NCBI RefSeq assembly: GCF_021043375.1
Contig: NZ_JAJNDV010000006.1
Coordinates: forward strand, 186,001-250,000
Direction of reading: 5' to 3'
Source: Sphingomonas sp. IC-56
GTDB lineage: Bacteria > Pseudomonadota > Alphaproteobacteria > Sphingomonadales > Sphingomonadaceae
DNA length: 64,000 nucleotides
Under the pieces are notes generated by a model that saw only the letters and a list, made by a program, of their open reading frames with translations, did no database searches and was not told the origin of the DNA. Position 1 is the stretch's first letter, and the number at the start of each line of letters is the position of its first letter. Made by a program: the position numbers and the translations under genes. Positions 45,838-54,635 of the stretch are shown piece after piece.

Positions 45838-48165
45838 ATGCGGGCATATCTTCTCGCGTCGGCGTGTGCCGTCGCCGTGGCAGCGAGCGCTTCACCAGCG
45901 GTAGCGCAGAGCGAACCGGGCAACACTGTCGAGCAAATCAGCCCTTCAGGGGATCAGGATGCCGACGCGGAGCCTGGTCAGAACGAAGTGGTCGTTACCG
46001 CCACTCGGCGCGCGGAGCGCATCCAGGATGTGCCGGTAAGCGTCACGGCCTTTCAGCAGCAGGAACTGACGCAAAAGGGCATCGTCGGCTTTGAAGGGAT
46101 CGCCCGCGAAACGCCCGGCGTTATCCTCAACCGGCCCACCCAGAACTTCAACAACTTCACCGCGCGCGGCATCGCCACCAACGGCTACAACGCCAACCTG
46201 CAAAGCTCGGTCGCGGTGTATATGGACGAGCTGCCGATCTCGACGATCGGCAACACCACCGTGGTCGACCCGAACCTGTTCGACGTGGAGCGGGTCGAGT
46301 TCCTGCGCGGGCCGCAGGGCACGCTGTTCGGCTCGGGCTCACTGTCGGGCGCGATGCGCATCCTGACCAAGAGCCCGGACCTCAACAACTTCGACACCTC
46401 GGTGCTAGTCGATCTCGCCCTGACGGGCTCGGACAGCTTCCGCCAGCGCTACAACGCCATGCTCAACGTGCCCGTGGTCACCGACAAGCTCGCGATCCGC
46501 GCCGTCGGCTTCTACCGCAACGAGGAAGGCTATCTCGACAATGTCGGAACCGGCGTCCACAACTCGAATACGCTGAAGGATTATGGCGGCCGCGCCCTTG
46601 CCCTGTGGAAGCCGACCGACCGGCTGTCGATCCGCCTGCTCGGCTCGTACGAGAACAGCGACCCCGCCGATTCCTCGCTCACCAGCCCTTCGCTCGGCCG
46701 CGAGAAGCGCGTGTCGGACCAGCCGGACCGCTTCACGGGCAAGCAGACGATCCTCAACGCCACGCTGGAATATCAGGCGGACTTCGCGACGCTGACCAGC
46801 TCGTCGACTTATTCGGACTTCGACCAGCGCTTCTGGCTCGACCTGGCCGGCACCTTCCCTGCCGGCGCCTATCCCGGCGCGCCGATCGCCTTCGGCCTGG
46901 ACGCCAACGCCTATGACAAGGTGTTCGTCCAGGAGACCCGCCTCGCCTCCACGCTCGAGGGCCCGCTCCAGTTCGTCGTCGGCGGCTTCTACCTGCACCG
47001 CCGCCGCGACGTGGACTATTTCTACCGCTCGTCCCTTGCCTTCCTCGCGGCGCGCGGCCTCACCGGCCTGCCGGACCAATATTATCAGAAGCAATACACC
47101 CATCAGATCAGCGAGGAACTCGCCGGCTTCGGCGAGCTGACCTACCGCTTCTCCGACAAGTTCTGGGTCACTGGGGGCATGCGCTACGGCCGCACCTCGG
47201 CCCAAGGCTTCACCGAGGAGGGCGGCTATCTCGCCAGCGCCTTCGGCCAGAACTACTTCACCTATGCGCTGCTCGGCATCCCGGTGAACTTCAACACCTT
47301 CACGCCCTATGAGGCGGCCGAGGGGATCAAGGCGTCGGGAAAGAAGCCTTCGTGGAAGGCCAGCGTCAGCTACAAGCCCAGCCAGTCGCTGACCACCTAC
47401 GCGACCTTCTCCACCGGATTCCGCGCGCCCATCGTAAACGCCTTTGCCGGGCGCCCGAGCCTGACCAATCCCAACGACATCATCATCCCGAGCGGCGCCT
47501 CGTCCGACGACCTGAAAAGCTATGAAGTCGGTGCCAAGGGGCGCTTCCTCGACGGCCTGGTGACGATCAACGCCGCGGCGTACCTCATCGACTGGAGCAA
47601 CATCCAGGCGCAGGCCAATCGCGTCTCGGACTCGGTCCAGTTCGCAACCAACATTGGCGCCGCGCAGAGCAAGGGCTTCGAAGTCGAGATGGGCATCATC
47701 CCGGCCAAGGACGTGTTCATCGGCTTCAACGCCGCCTATAACGACGCCAAGATCACCAAGCTGAGCGCTGAGGAAGCGGCGATCTCGGGCGCGGTGCTCG
47801 GCCACCGCCTCTCCGCGCCGCGGCTTCAGGGCTCGATGTTCCTGTCCTACGGCTTCGACCTGGGCAAGGACACCAAGGGCACCCTGGCGGTGAACGCGCA
47901 ATATGTCGGCTCGTACAACAGCTCGTTCCCGAACACGCCGGGCCTGCCGAACGTGCCGCTGTCGACCTTTGGCGAGACGGACGAATATGTGAACACCAAC
48001 GTCAGCTTCGGCCTGAAGCGCGGCCCAGTTTCGGCGCAGCTTTACGTCGAGAACGTTTTCGACGATCATTCGGTGATCTACATCCACCCCGAAGCGTTCC
48101 TGGTCAGCCGCTTCGGCACGCTGCGCCCGCGCACGATCGGCATCCGCCTCGGCTACGGGCTCTGA
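45838..48165 (+). CDS. TonB-dependent receptor of a catabolic operon
   Basis: The 775-residue outer-membrane receptor starts with a signal peptide (MRAYLLASACAVAVAA to PAVAQ). It then has a TonB box (EVVVTATRR), the plug domain (ERIQDVPVSVTAFQQQELTQKGI, VERVEFLRGPQGTLFGSGSLSGAMRI) and the barrel, ending in TIGIRLGYGL. There is no STN domain. This IroN/FyuA-like 'RIQDVPVSV' subfamily is abundant in sphingomonads and often takes up organic substrates rather than iron. It is the first gene of a run with a transporter, esterase and CoA ligase. A GGAGAGAGAG ribosome binding site precedes the ATG. Confidence 0.93.
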   Translation: MRAYLLASACAVAVAASASPAVAQSEPGNTVEQISPSGDQDADAEPGQNEVVVTATRRAERIQDVPVSVTAFQQQELTQKGIVGFEGIARETPGVILNRPTQNFNNFTARGIATNGYNANLQSSVAVYMDELPISTIGNTTVVDPNLFDVERVEFLRGPQGTLFGSGSLSGAMRILTKSPDLNNFDTSVLVDLALTGSDSFRQRYNAMLNVPVVTDKLAIRAVGFYRNEEGYLDNVGTGVHNSNTLKDYGGRALALWKPTDRLSIRLLGSYENSDPADSSLTSPSLGREKRVSDQPDRFTGKQTILNATLEYQADFATLTSSSTYSDFDQRFWLDLAGTFPAGAYPGAPIAFGLDANAYDKVFVQETRLASTLEGPLQFVVGGFYLHRRRDVDYFYRSSLAFLAARGLTGLPDQYYQKQYTHQISEELAGFGELTYRFSDKFWVTGGMRYGRTSAQGFTEEGGYLASAFGQNYFTYALLGIPVNFNTFTPYEAAEGIKASGKKPSWKASVSYKPSQSLTTYATFSTGFRAPIVNAFAGRPSLTNPNDIIIPSGASSDDLKSYEVGAKGRFLDGLVTINAAAYLIDWSNIQAQANRVSDSVQFATNIGAAQSKGFEVEMGIIPAKDVFIGFNAAYNDAKITKLSAEEAAISGAVLGHRLSAPRLQGSMFLSYGFDLGKDTKGTLAVNAQYVGSYNSSFPNTPGLPNVPLSTFGETDEYVNTNVSFGLKRGPVSAQLYVENVFDDHSVIYIHPEAFLVSRFGTLRPRTIGIRLGYGL

Positions 48166-48167
48166 CG

Positions 48168-49487
48168 ATGCGCGCCGCCTCCCCCTCCACGACGTCCGCG
48201 CCCGAACCCGGCACCACAGGCGGGCGGCGACCCTGGTTCGTGCTGGCGGCGCTGACCTTCGTCTACATCCTCAACTTCCTGGATCGGCAGTTGATCGGCA
48301 TCCTTGCCAAGCCGATCCAGGATTCGCTGCAGGTCACCGACGGGCAGTTGGGGCTGATCGGCGGACTCTATTTCGCGATGTTCTATTGCTTCATCGCCAT
48401 CCCCGTCGGCTGGCTGGCGGACCGGACCAATCGAGTGAACGTGGTCTCGCTCGCCTGCGCGATCTGGAGCGGCGCGACCACGGCCTGTGGCCTCGCGGGG
48501 AACTACACCCAGCTGGTCGTCGCGCGGATGGTCGTCGGCTTCGGTGAGGCCGGGGGCGTGCCCCCTTCCTATGCGCTCATCACCGACACCTATCCGCCGG
48601 GCAAGCGCGGGGCGGCGATCGGCATCTTCAATCTGGGCCCCGCGATCGGCGCCGCCGCCGGCGTGGCGTTCGGCGCCTCGGTCGCCGAGCGCTTCGGCTG
48701 GCGCATGCCGTTCATCGTCGTCGGCCTGATCGGTATCGTCACGGCGCTGTTCGTCTGGCTGTTCATCCGCGAACCCGAACGCGGCGCCACCGATGCCGTC
48801 CGCTCGCGCCAGGCATCGGAAAAGGCGCCTTTCTGGCCGACGCTGCGCATGTTCTTCTCGCACCCGATCCTGATGCTCGCGGCGCTGGGCAGCGGCGCGA
48901 CGCAGTTCGTGACCTATGGCCTGGGCAATTTCGCCGTGCTGTTCCTGATGCGCGAAAAAGGCATGGTGCTGGGCCAAGTCGCGATCTGGTACGCGCTGGT
49001 GCTCGTGCTCGGCATGGGCGGCGGCATGGTGATCTCGGGCCGGGTGATCGACCGCATGACCAGGCGATCGCGCGCCGGCTACGCGATCGCTCCTGCGGTG
49101 TCGCTCGCCATCGCCATGCCCTTCTACATCGCCTTCGTATGGGCGCCCAGCTGGCCGCTCGCGCTGGTGCTGCTCGCGGTCGTGATGACCTTCAACTATT
49201 TCTACCTCTCCGCGTCGGTGGCGCTGGTGCAGGAGGAAGTGAAGCCCAATCAGCGCGTGCTCTCGGGCGCGCTGCTGCTGCTCGTCATGAACTTCATCGG
49301 CCTGGGCCTCGGCCCGACCTGGGTCGGTCAGGCGAGCGATTGGTTCAAGGCGCATGGCGATGCCCATGGCCTGCAATCGGCGCTCTACACGCTTACCCCC
49401 TTCTACCTCATCGCCATTGCGCTTTTTCTCTGGCTCGCCCGGCTGCTTCGCCGTGACACGCCCAATCCCGTCCAGGTTCTAGCATGA
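48168..49487 (+). CDS. MFS transporter (Spinster-like)
   Basis: A 439-residue inner-membrane protein with 12 predicted helices. It shows the MFS signatures FVYILNFLDRQLIGILAKPIQ, GWLADRTNRVNVV and RMVVGFGEAGGVPPSYALITDTYPPGKRG. It starts 2 bp after the receptor stop and its stop overlaps the esterase start (ATGA). By position it should carry the substrate taken up by the receptor, or its product, across the inner membrane. Confidence 0.92.
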   Translation: MRAASPSTTSAPEPGTTGGRRPWFVLAALTFVYILNFLDRQLIGILAKPIQDSLQVTDGQLGLIGGLYFAMFYCFIAIPVGWLADRTNRVNVVSLACAIWSGATTACGLAGNYTQLVVARMVVGFGEAGGVPPSYALITDTYPPGKRGAAIGIFNLGPAIGAAAGVAFGASVAERFGWRMPFIVVGLIGIVTALFVWLFIREPERGATDAVRSRQASEKAPFWPTLRMFFSHPILMLAALGSGATQFVTYGLGNFAVLFLMREKGMVLGQVAIWYALVLVLGMGGGMVISGRVIDRMTRRSRAGYAIAPAVSLAIAMPFYIAFVWAPSWPLALVLLAVVMTFNYFYLSASVALVQEEVKPNQRVLSGALLLLVMNFIGLGLGPTWVGQASDWFKAHGDAHGLQSALYTLTPFYLIAIALFLWLARLLRRDTPNPVQVLA

Positions 49488-51112
49488 AACAGCTTCACCA
49501 CGCGGCCTTCGCTGCAGCGCTCTTCGCGGCCGCGCCCGCACTGGCGCAGTCGCCCACCGTGTCCACGCCCGCGGGAGCCGTGCAGGGCAATGCCCAAGGC
49601 GACCTGCACGTGTTCAAGGGCATTCCCTACGCCCAGGCACCCATCGGTACGATGCGCTGGAAGGCGCCGGCGGCGCTTCCGGCTTGGACCGGCACGCGCA
49701 AGGCAACCGCGTTTGGTCCCGCCTGCGTGCAGCCGCGCCCGCGCAGTTCAGGCATCTACACCAACCCGCCCGAACAGATGAGCGAGGACTGCCTGACGCT
49801 CAACGTCTGGGCACCCAAGAACGCCCGCAACCTACCGGTGTTCGTGTGGATCCACGGCGGCGCGCTTGCCTCCGGCTACAGCCATGAGGGCATGTACGAC
49901 GGCGCACGCATGGCTGCGCGTGGCATGATCGTCGTGTCGATCAACTACCGCCTCGGTATCCTCGGCTACCTTGCCCACCCCGAACTCAGCGCGGAGTCTA
50001 CGGACAACATCTCGGGCAATTACGGCCTGCTCGACCAGATCGCGGCGCTGCGCTGGGTCAAGGACAACATCGCCGCGTTCGGAGGCGACGCGGCCAACGT
50101 CACGGTCGCAGGCGAGTCCGCCGGCGGCCTGAGCACCCTGTACCTGATGGCCAGCCCGCAGGCGCGCGGCCTGTTCCAGCGGGCAATCGCCCAGAGCGCC
50201 TACATGATCTCCGCGCCCGAACTGAAGCAGGCCCGCCACGGCACGCCCTCCGCCGAAGCGGCGGGAAGCCAGATCATGACCGCACTCGGCGCGGCCGATC
50301 TGTCCACCCTGCGCGCAATGGACGCGGAAAAGCTCACCACCGATGCCGCGGCAAAGGGCTACGGCCCCTGGGGCACGGTCGACGGCAAGATCCTGACGCG
50401 GCAACTGGCCGACACCTGGGATCGCGGCGAACAGGCGCCGGTGCCGGTGCTTGCCGGCTTCAACAGCGGCGAGATCCGCTCGCTGCGCATCCTCCTGCCC
50501 CCTGCGCCTGCGGACGCCACCGCCTATGAAGCGGCCATCCGCGCCCGCTATGGCGATCTGGCAGATGCCTTCCTGCGCCTCTACCCGGCGAACGCAGTCG
50601 GTGAGAGCATGCTCGCCGCGACTCGCGACGCGCTGTACGGCTGGACCTCCACCCGGCTCGCCATCGGCCAGACCGCGATCGGCCAGCGCGGCTATCTCTA
50701 TTTGTTCGACCATGGCTATCCCGCCGCCGACGACAACGGGCTGCACGCCTTCCACGCGTCCGAAATTCCCTATGTGTTCGGCACAGCCGGCGGCACCCCC
50801 GCACTATGGCCCAAGGTTCCGGACACCCCCGCCGAGCGGCGGATGTCCGACGCGATGATGGCGTACTGGTCCTCGTTCGCGAAGACCGGCGCGCCCGTGG
50901 CGAGCGGGCAGCCCACATGGCAGCCTTATGGCAAGCAGGGGCACTACATGGCTTTCGCCCAGGCGCCACGGCCCGCCACCGGGCTCTTCCCCGGCATGTT
51001 CGCGCTGCACGAGGCGGCGGTCTGCCGCCGCGGCGCCGCCGGTGATCAGCCCTGGAACTGGAACACCGGCGTCCTTTCGCCCGTGCTGAAGAAGGCGGAC
51101 GGATGCCGATGA
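49484..51112 (+). CDS. Type-B carboxylesterase, exported
   Basis: The 542-residue alpha/beta hydrolase has a signal peptide (ends PALAQ, about residue 22). The nucleophile elbow GESAGG, the oxyanion region VFVWIHGGALASGYS, the SEDCLTLNVWAP motif and an FHASEIPYVFG segment with the catalytic histidine are typical of the carboxylesterase/cholinesterase family. It would hydrolyse an ester in the periplasm, releasing an acid and an alcohol. Its stop overlaps the ligase gene start, so the acid is probably the next enzyme's substrate. Confidence 0.93.
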   Translation: MKQLHHAAFAAALFAAAPALAQSPTVSTPAGAVQGNAQGDLHVFKGIPYAQAPIGTMRWKAPAALPAWTGTRKATAFGPACVQPRPRSSGIYTNPPEQMSEDCLTLNVWAPKNARNLPVFVWIHGGALASGYSHEGMYDGARMAARGMIVVSINYRLGILGYLAHPELSAESTDNISGNYGLLDQIAALRWVKDNIAAFGGDAANVTVAGESAGGLSTLYLMASPQARGLFQRAIAQSAYMISAPELKQARHGTPSAEAAGSQIMTALGAADLSTLRAMDAEKLTTDAAAKGYGPWGTVDGKILTRQLADTWDRGEQAPVPVLAGFNSGEIRSLRILLPPAPADATAYEAAIRARYGDLADAFLRLYPANAVGESMLAATRDALYGWTSTRLAIGQTAIGQRGYLYLFDHGYPAADDNGLHAFHASEIPYVFGTAGGTPALWPKVPDTPAERRMSDAMMAYWSSFAKTGAPVASGQPTWQPYGKQGHYMAFAQAPRPATGLFPGMFALHEAAVCRRGAAGDQPWNWNTGVLSPVLKKADGCR

Positions 51113-52695
51113 TCGACGGGAGCATGCAGGACTATCCGCTCACGCTCGACAAGTTCCTCGACCACGCCGCCAAATGGCACCCGCATGCCCAGGTGGTGAC
51201 TGCCCGCGACGGCGGTGGAGTCGACCGCATCGGCTATGCCGAGTTGCGGTCCCGCGCGCTGGCGGTGTCGTCATTGCTCGCGGGCTTTGGCACGCGACTG
51301 GCCGACCGCGTCGCCACGCTGGCCTGGAACAGCCAGGCGCATGTCGAGGCCTGGTACGGCGTCATGGGCATGGGCGCGGTCTGCCACACGCTCAATCCAC
51401 GCCTGACTGCTCCCCAGCTTGCCGCGATGCTGCGGCAGTCGGAGGCGAAGCTACTGGTCGTCAGCGCAGACCTGTTGCCGCTGGCGTTGCGCATCGCGGA
51501 CGAAGGCACACCCATCGAGCGCATCCTGGTGATCGACGGCGACGGTATGTCGCCTGGTGAGAACGCGCCGGTGGTGACTGCGCTGGAGCCGCTGATCGGC
51601 GGCGCTTCGGGCGGCGTCGCATGGGGAGGGTTCCCCGAAACCGCGGCGTCGGGACTGTGCTTCACCTCAGGCACCACCGGCGCGCCCAAGGGCGTGACCT
51701 ACACGCACCGGTCCAGCTTCCTCCACACGCTGCGCCTGCTGCAGGTCGACGTGATGGCGATTTCGGGCAGCGACAACGTGCTCGCCGTCGTCCCGATGTT
51801 CCACGCCAACGCCTGGGGCCTGCCCTTCGCCGTCCCCGCCGCGGGCGGCAAGCTGGTGCTGCCCGGACGGAACAATGACGGGGCGAGCCTGGCACGCCTC
51901 ATCGCGTCCGAGCGGGTCACCGTCGGCATCGGCGTACCCACGGTGTGGCTCGGCGTCGTCGAACATCTCGAGGCGACAGGGGGCTCGCTCCCGTCGCTGC
52001 AGCGGATCATCGTCGGAGGGGCCCCTCTGCCGCCTGCGCTGATGGACCGTATCGAGCAGCGCCTGGGTGTTACCGTGCAGACGAGTTGGGGCATGACCGA
52101 GCTCTCGCCCTCCGGCACCGTCGCGATACCAGGCGATCCGGATCGGTCGGCCGCGTTCTCGGGCAAGCCCGCCATCGGCGTCGACCTGCGCCTCACTGAT
52201 GCCGATGGCCGCACTCTCGCCGATCAGCGAGGCGCCGAGGGGCATCTGCACGTACGCGGCGCCGCAGTGGTCGAACGCTATTTCGGACACGCTGAGAATG
52301 CGACGGACGCGGAAGGCTGGTTCGCCACTGGCGACCTTGCCCGCATCGAACCGGACGGCAATCTGGTCATCACCGGGCGAGCCAAGGACCTGATCAAGTC
52401 GGGCGGCGAGTGGATCAATCCGGCGGAGATCGAGGCGGTGGTCGGCGCCCTTCCCCAGGTGTCGCTCGCCGCCGTGATCGGACGGCCCGATCCCAAATGG
52501 GGAGAACGCCCGCTCCTGCTGGTCGAGGTACGTGCCGAGCAGGACGTCAGCGACGAGACGCTGCTCGCCTCCCTGCGCGGTCGCGTGGCGCCGTGGTGGA
52601 TCCCCGATGCAGTGGTCCGCCTGCCCAGCATGCCGCTCGCGCCCACCGGCAAGATCGACAAGGTGCGCCTGCGCTCCGAATACGCGCACGCCTGA
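51103..52695 (+). CDS. AMP-dependent acyl-CoA synthetase/ligase
   Basis: A 530-residue ANL-superfamily enzyme. It has the P-loop-like LCFTSGTTGAPKGVTYTHRS, the adenylate motif QTSWGMTELSP, WFATGDLARIEPDGNLVITGRAKDLIKSGGEWINP and the C-terminal lysine in PTGKIDKVRLR. It activates a carboxylic acid to its CoA ester with ATP. It resembles medium/long-chain fatty-acid and aromatic acid ligases of the FadD/AlkK type; the exact substrate is unknown. Starts at 51103 or 51109 both fit. Confidence 0.92.
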   Translation: MPMIDGSMQDYPLTLDKFLDHAAKWHPHAQVVTARDGGGVDRIGYAELRSRALAVSSLLAGFGTRLADRVATLAWNSQAHVEAWYGVMGMGAVCHTLNPRLTAPQLAAMLRQSEAKLLVVSADLLPLALRIADEGTPIERILVIDGDGMSPGENAPVVTALEPLIGGASGGVAWGGFPETAASGLCFTSGTTGAPKGVTYTHRSSFLHTLRLLQVDVMAISGSDNVLAVVPMFHANAWGLPFAVPAAGGKLVLPGRNNDGASLARLIASERVTVGIGVPTVWLGVVEHLEATGGSLPSLQRIIVGGAPLPPALMDRIEQRLGVTVQTSWGMTELSPSGTVAIPGDPDRSAAFSGKPAIGVDLRLTDADGRTLADQRGAEGHLHVRGAAVVERYFGHAENATDAEGWFATGDLARIEPDGNLVITGRAKDLIKSGGEWINPAEIEAVVGALPQVSLAAVIGRPDPKWGERPLLLVEVRAEQDVSDETLLASLRGRVAPWWIPDAVVRLPSMPLAPTGKIDKVRLRSEYAHA

Positions 52696-52720
52696 GCCCG
52701 CCGCCCTGCTTGACGCCTGC

Positions 52721-53425
52721 ATGGCGAAGACCGAAGACATTCGCGTGCAAGAGAATGTCAAACCAGCGCGGCGGTCGAAAAAGGCCGAACAGCGCGCCGA
52801 AACCATGGAGCTGATCCTCGACTCCGCCGAGTATCTCTTCTCCAAGCACGGGCTCTACGGCGTCACGCTGAAGGACGTCGCCAAGCGCGTCGGCGTCCAC
52901 CACACGCTGCTGAACTATTATTTCGAGGACAAGAACAAGCTGTTCCAGGCGGTGTTCGCCCGCCGCGCAGTGGTCACCAGCGAACGGCGGATGCAGGCGC
53001 TCGACGACTATGAGGCGATCTGCGGCGACACGCCCACCGTGGAGGGCGCGCTGCGCGCCTTTCTCGATACCGATCTCGATCTGTATATCGAGGGCGGGGA
53101 AGCCTGGAAGAATTACGCCGCGCTCGGCGCCCAAGTGGCGAATACCCCCGAATGGGGCGCCGAGCTGATGGACGCGCATTTCGACCCTGTCGTCCTGCGT
53201 CTGATCGCGCTGCTCAAAAAGGCGCTGCCCGACTGCGCGGAAGAGGACATCTTCTGGGGCTATCACTTCGTGACCGGCGCGCTGATGCTCACGCTCGCGC
53301 GTACCGGGCGCATCGACCAGCTATCGCACGGGCTCTGCAGATCCGACGATTTCGTGGCGGTCAAGGAGCGGATGGCCTCGTTCATGGCCGCCGGTTTCCT
53401 CAACATCTGTAAGCCTGCCACATAA
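52721..53425 (+). CDS. TetR-family regulator of the catabolic operon
   Basis: The 234-residue protein has an N-terminal helix-turn-helix (MELILDSAEYLFSKHGLYGVTLKDVAKRVGVHHTLLNYYFEDKNKLFQAVFARR) and an all-helical ligand domain. It lies 25 bp after the ligase gene. Two matching 20-bp palindromes, one before the TonB receptor gene and one directly after this gene, are its likely operators, so it would repress the operon, itself and the SDR gene until substrate or its CoA ester appears. Confidence 0.9.
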   Translation: MAKTEDIRVQENVKPARRSKKAEQRAETMELILDSAEYLFSKHGLYGVTLKDVAKRVGVHHTLLNYYFEDKNKLFQAVFARRAVVTSERRMQALDDYEAICGDTPTVEGALRAFLDTDLDLYIEGGEAWKNYAALGAQVANTPEWGAELMDAHFDPVVLRLIALLKKALPDCAEEDIFWGYHFVTGALMLTLARTGRIDQLSHGLCRSDDFVAVKERMASFMAAGFLNICKPAT

Positions 53426-53427
53426 CA

Positions 53428-53447
53428 TTCACTCTCTTGTTAGTGAA
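53428..53447 (+). promoter_or_regulatory. TetR-type operator overlapping the SDR promoter
   Basis: TTCACTCTCTTGTTAGTGAA, sharing 15 of 20 positions with the site at 45742-45761, including GTTAGTGAA. A plausible promoter, TTGTTA (53437-53442), 17-base spacer and TAAGCT (53460-53465), is overlapped by the operator, which suits repression of the SDR gene at 53493. Confidence 0.65.
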
Positions 53448-53492
53448 CTGATGTTCCGATAAGCTTTCTGAAAAGCAGGAGAGGAACCGTTG

Positions 53493-54389
53493 ATGGAACT
53501 GGCAGGTCGAGTCGCCATCGTGACAGGCGCAGGCGGAGGTCTGGGCCGCGCCCACGCGCTTTACCTCGCCAGCAAGGGCGCGAAGCTGGTCGTCAACGAT
53601 GTATCCGAAGAGAGTTCCGCTCGGGTCGCAACCGAGATCGAGGCGGCAGGCGGGCAAGCAATGCCCGCGGCCGCCTCGGTAACCAACGAAAGCGACGTCG
53701 ACAAGATAGTGGCCAGCGCTCTCGCGCGGTGGGGCAGCATCGACATCCTCGTGAACAACGCCGGCATCCTGCGTGACAAGAGCTTCGCCAAGATGACCAT
53801 GGACGACTTCCGCCTCGTCGTGGACGTCCACCTGATGGGCGCAGCGATCTGTTCCAAGGCCGTGTGGGAAACCATGCGCACCCAGAAATATGGCCGCATC
53901 GTCATGACCACCTCGTCATCGGGGCTCTACGGCAATTTCGGCCAAGCCAATTACGGCGCGGCCAAGATGGCGCTGGTCGGGCTGATGCAGACACTCGCAA
54001 TCGAAGGCGAGAAATACGGCATCCGCGTCAACGCCCTCGCCCCCACTGCCGCGACTCAGATGACCCACGGCGTCCTGTCCGACGATAGCCTGAAGCTGCT
54101 CGACCCGGCGCTGGTTAGCCCCGCCTTGCTCGCCCTTGTCGGCAAGCAAGCCCCCACTCGCGCCATCCTCTGCGCCGGCGCCGGTCACTTCGCGCGCGCG
54201 AATGTGACTTTGACGGAGGGCCTATATGTCGGCGCCGGCCCTGATGCTGGCGACCAGTTGGTGGAACAATGGCCGCAAGTCAGCGACCGAGCCAACGAAA
54301 TGGTGCCTGCTTATGGCTTCTTCCAAGCGGATAGAGAGTTGGCCAGCGCAGCGGCGATCGCGGCGCAAGGCTTTCCGGTCACCTCCTAG
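53493..54389 (+). CDS. Short-chain dehydrogenase/reductase, MFE-2-like
   Basis: A 298-residue NAD(P)-dependent enzyme with the cofactor motif TGAGGGLG, the NNAG motif, catalytic Tyr154 and Lys158 in NYGAAK, and a serine in TTSSSG. The sequence RDKSFAKMTMDDF and the long C-terminal part match (3R)-hydroxyacyl-CoA dehydrogenase domains of multifunctional beta-oxidation proteins. It probably oxidises a hydroxyacyl-CoA made downstream of the operon's CoA ligase. It has its own operator-controlled promoter. A GGAGAGG ribosome binding site selects the ATG at 53493. Confidence 0.92.
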   Translation: MELAGRVAIVTGAGGGLGRAHALYLASKGAKLVVNDVSEESSARVATEIEAAGGQAMPAAASVTNESDVDKIVASALARWGSIDILVNNAGILRDKSFAKMTMDDFRLVVDVHLMGAAICSKAVWETMRTQKYGRIVMTTSSSGLYGNFGQANYGAAKMALVGLMQTLAIEGEKYGIRVNALAPTAATQMTHGVLSDDSLKLLDPALVSPALLALVGKQAPTRAILCAGAGHFARANVTLTEGLYVGAGPDAGDQLVEQWPQVSDRANEMVPAYGFFQADRELASAAAIAAQGFPVTS

Positions 54390-54635
54390 GTCACCAGCAG
54401 CGCTCCGTTCACGAGCGGGAACATAGCGAAGTAGAATGGCGAGCAGATAAGTAACATGCTTGAGGCGTCAGCGGCACTCAAGCCGGCGTATTGCCGAGCG
54501 TCGATGGCGCCTAGGTTGCTAAGGGTGTTCTACATCTTCGTCCGAGCAAGCGGCATCTGCTGAATAACGGTTGCCCTGCGCAAATATTGGCTCCGGACGT
54601 CCTTGACGGCGTTACGGCAGATCGGCCTGGAGCCA

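Noticed and set aside
45842-48087. Long open frames on the strand opposite the TonB receptor and other large genes
   Set aside because: GC-rich antisense frames with Arg/Ala/Gly-rich translations; the plus-strand genes have clear domains.
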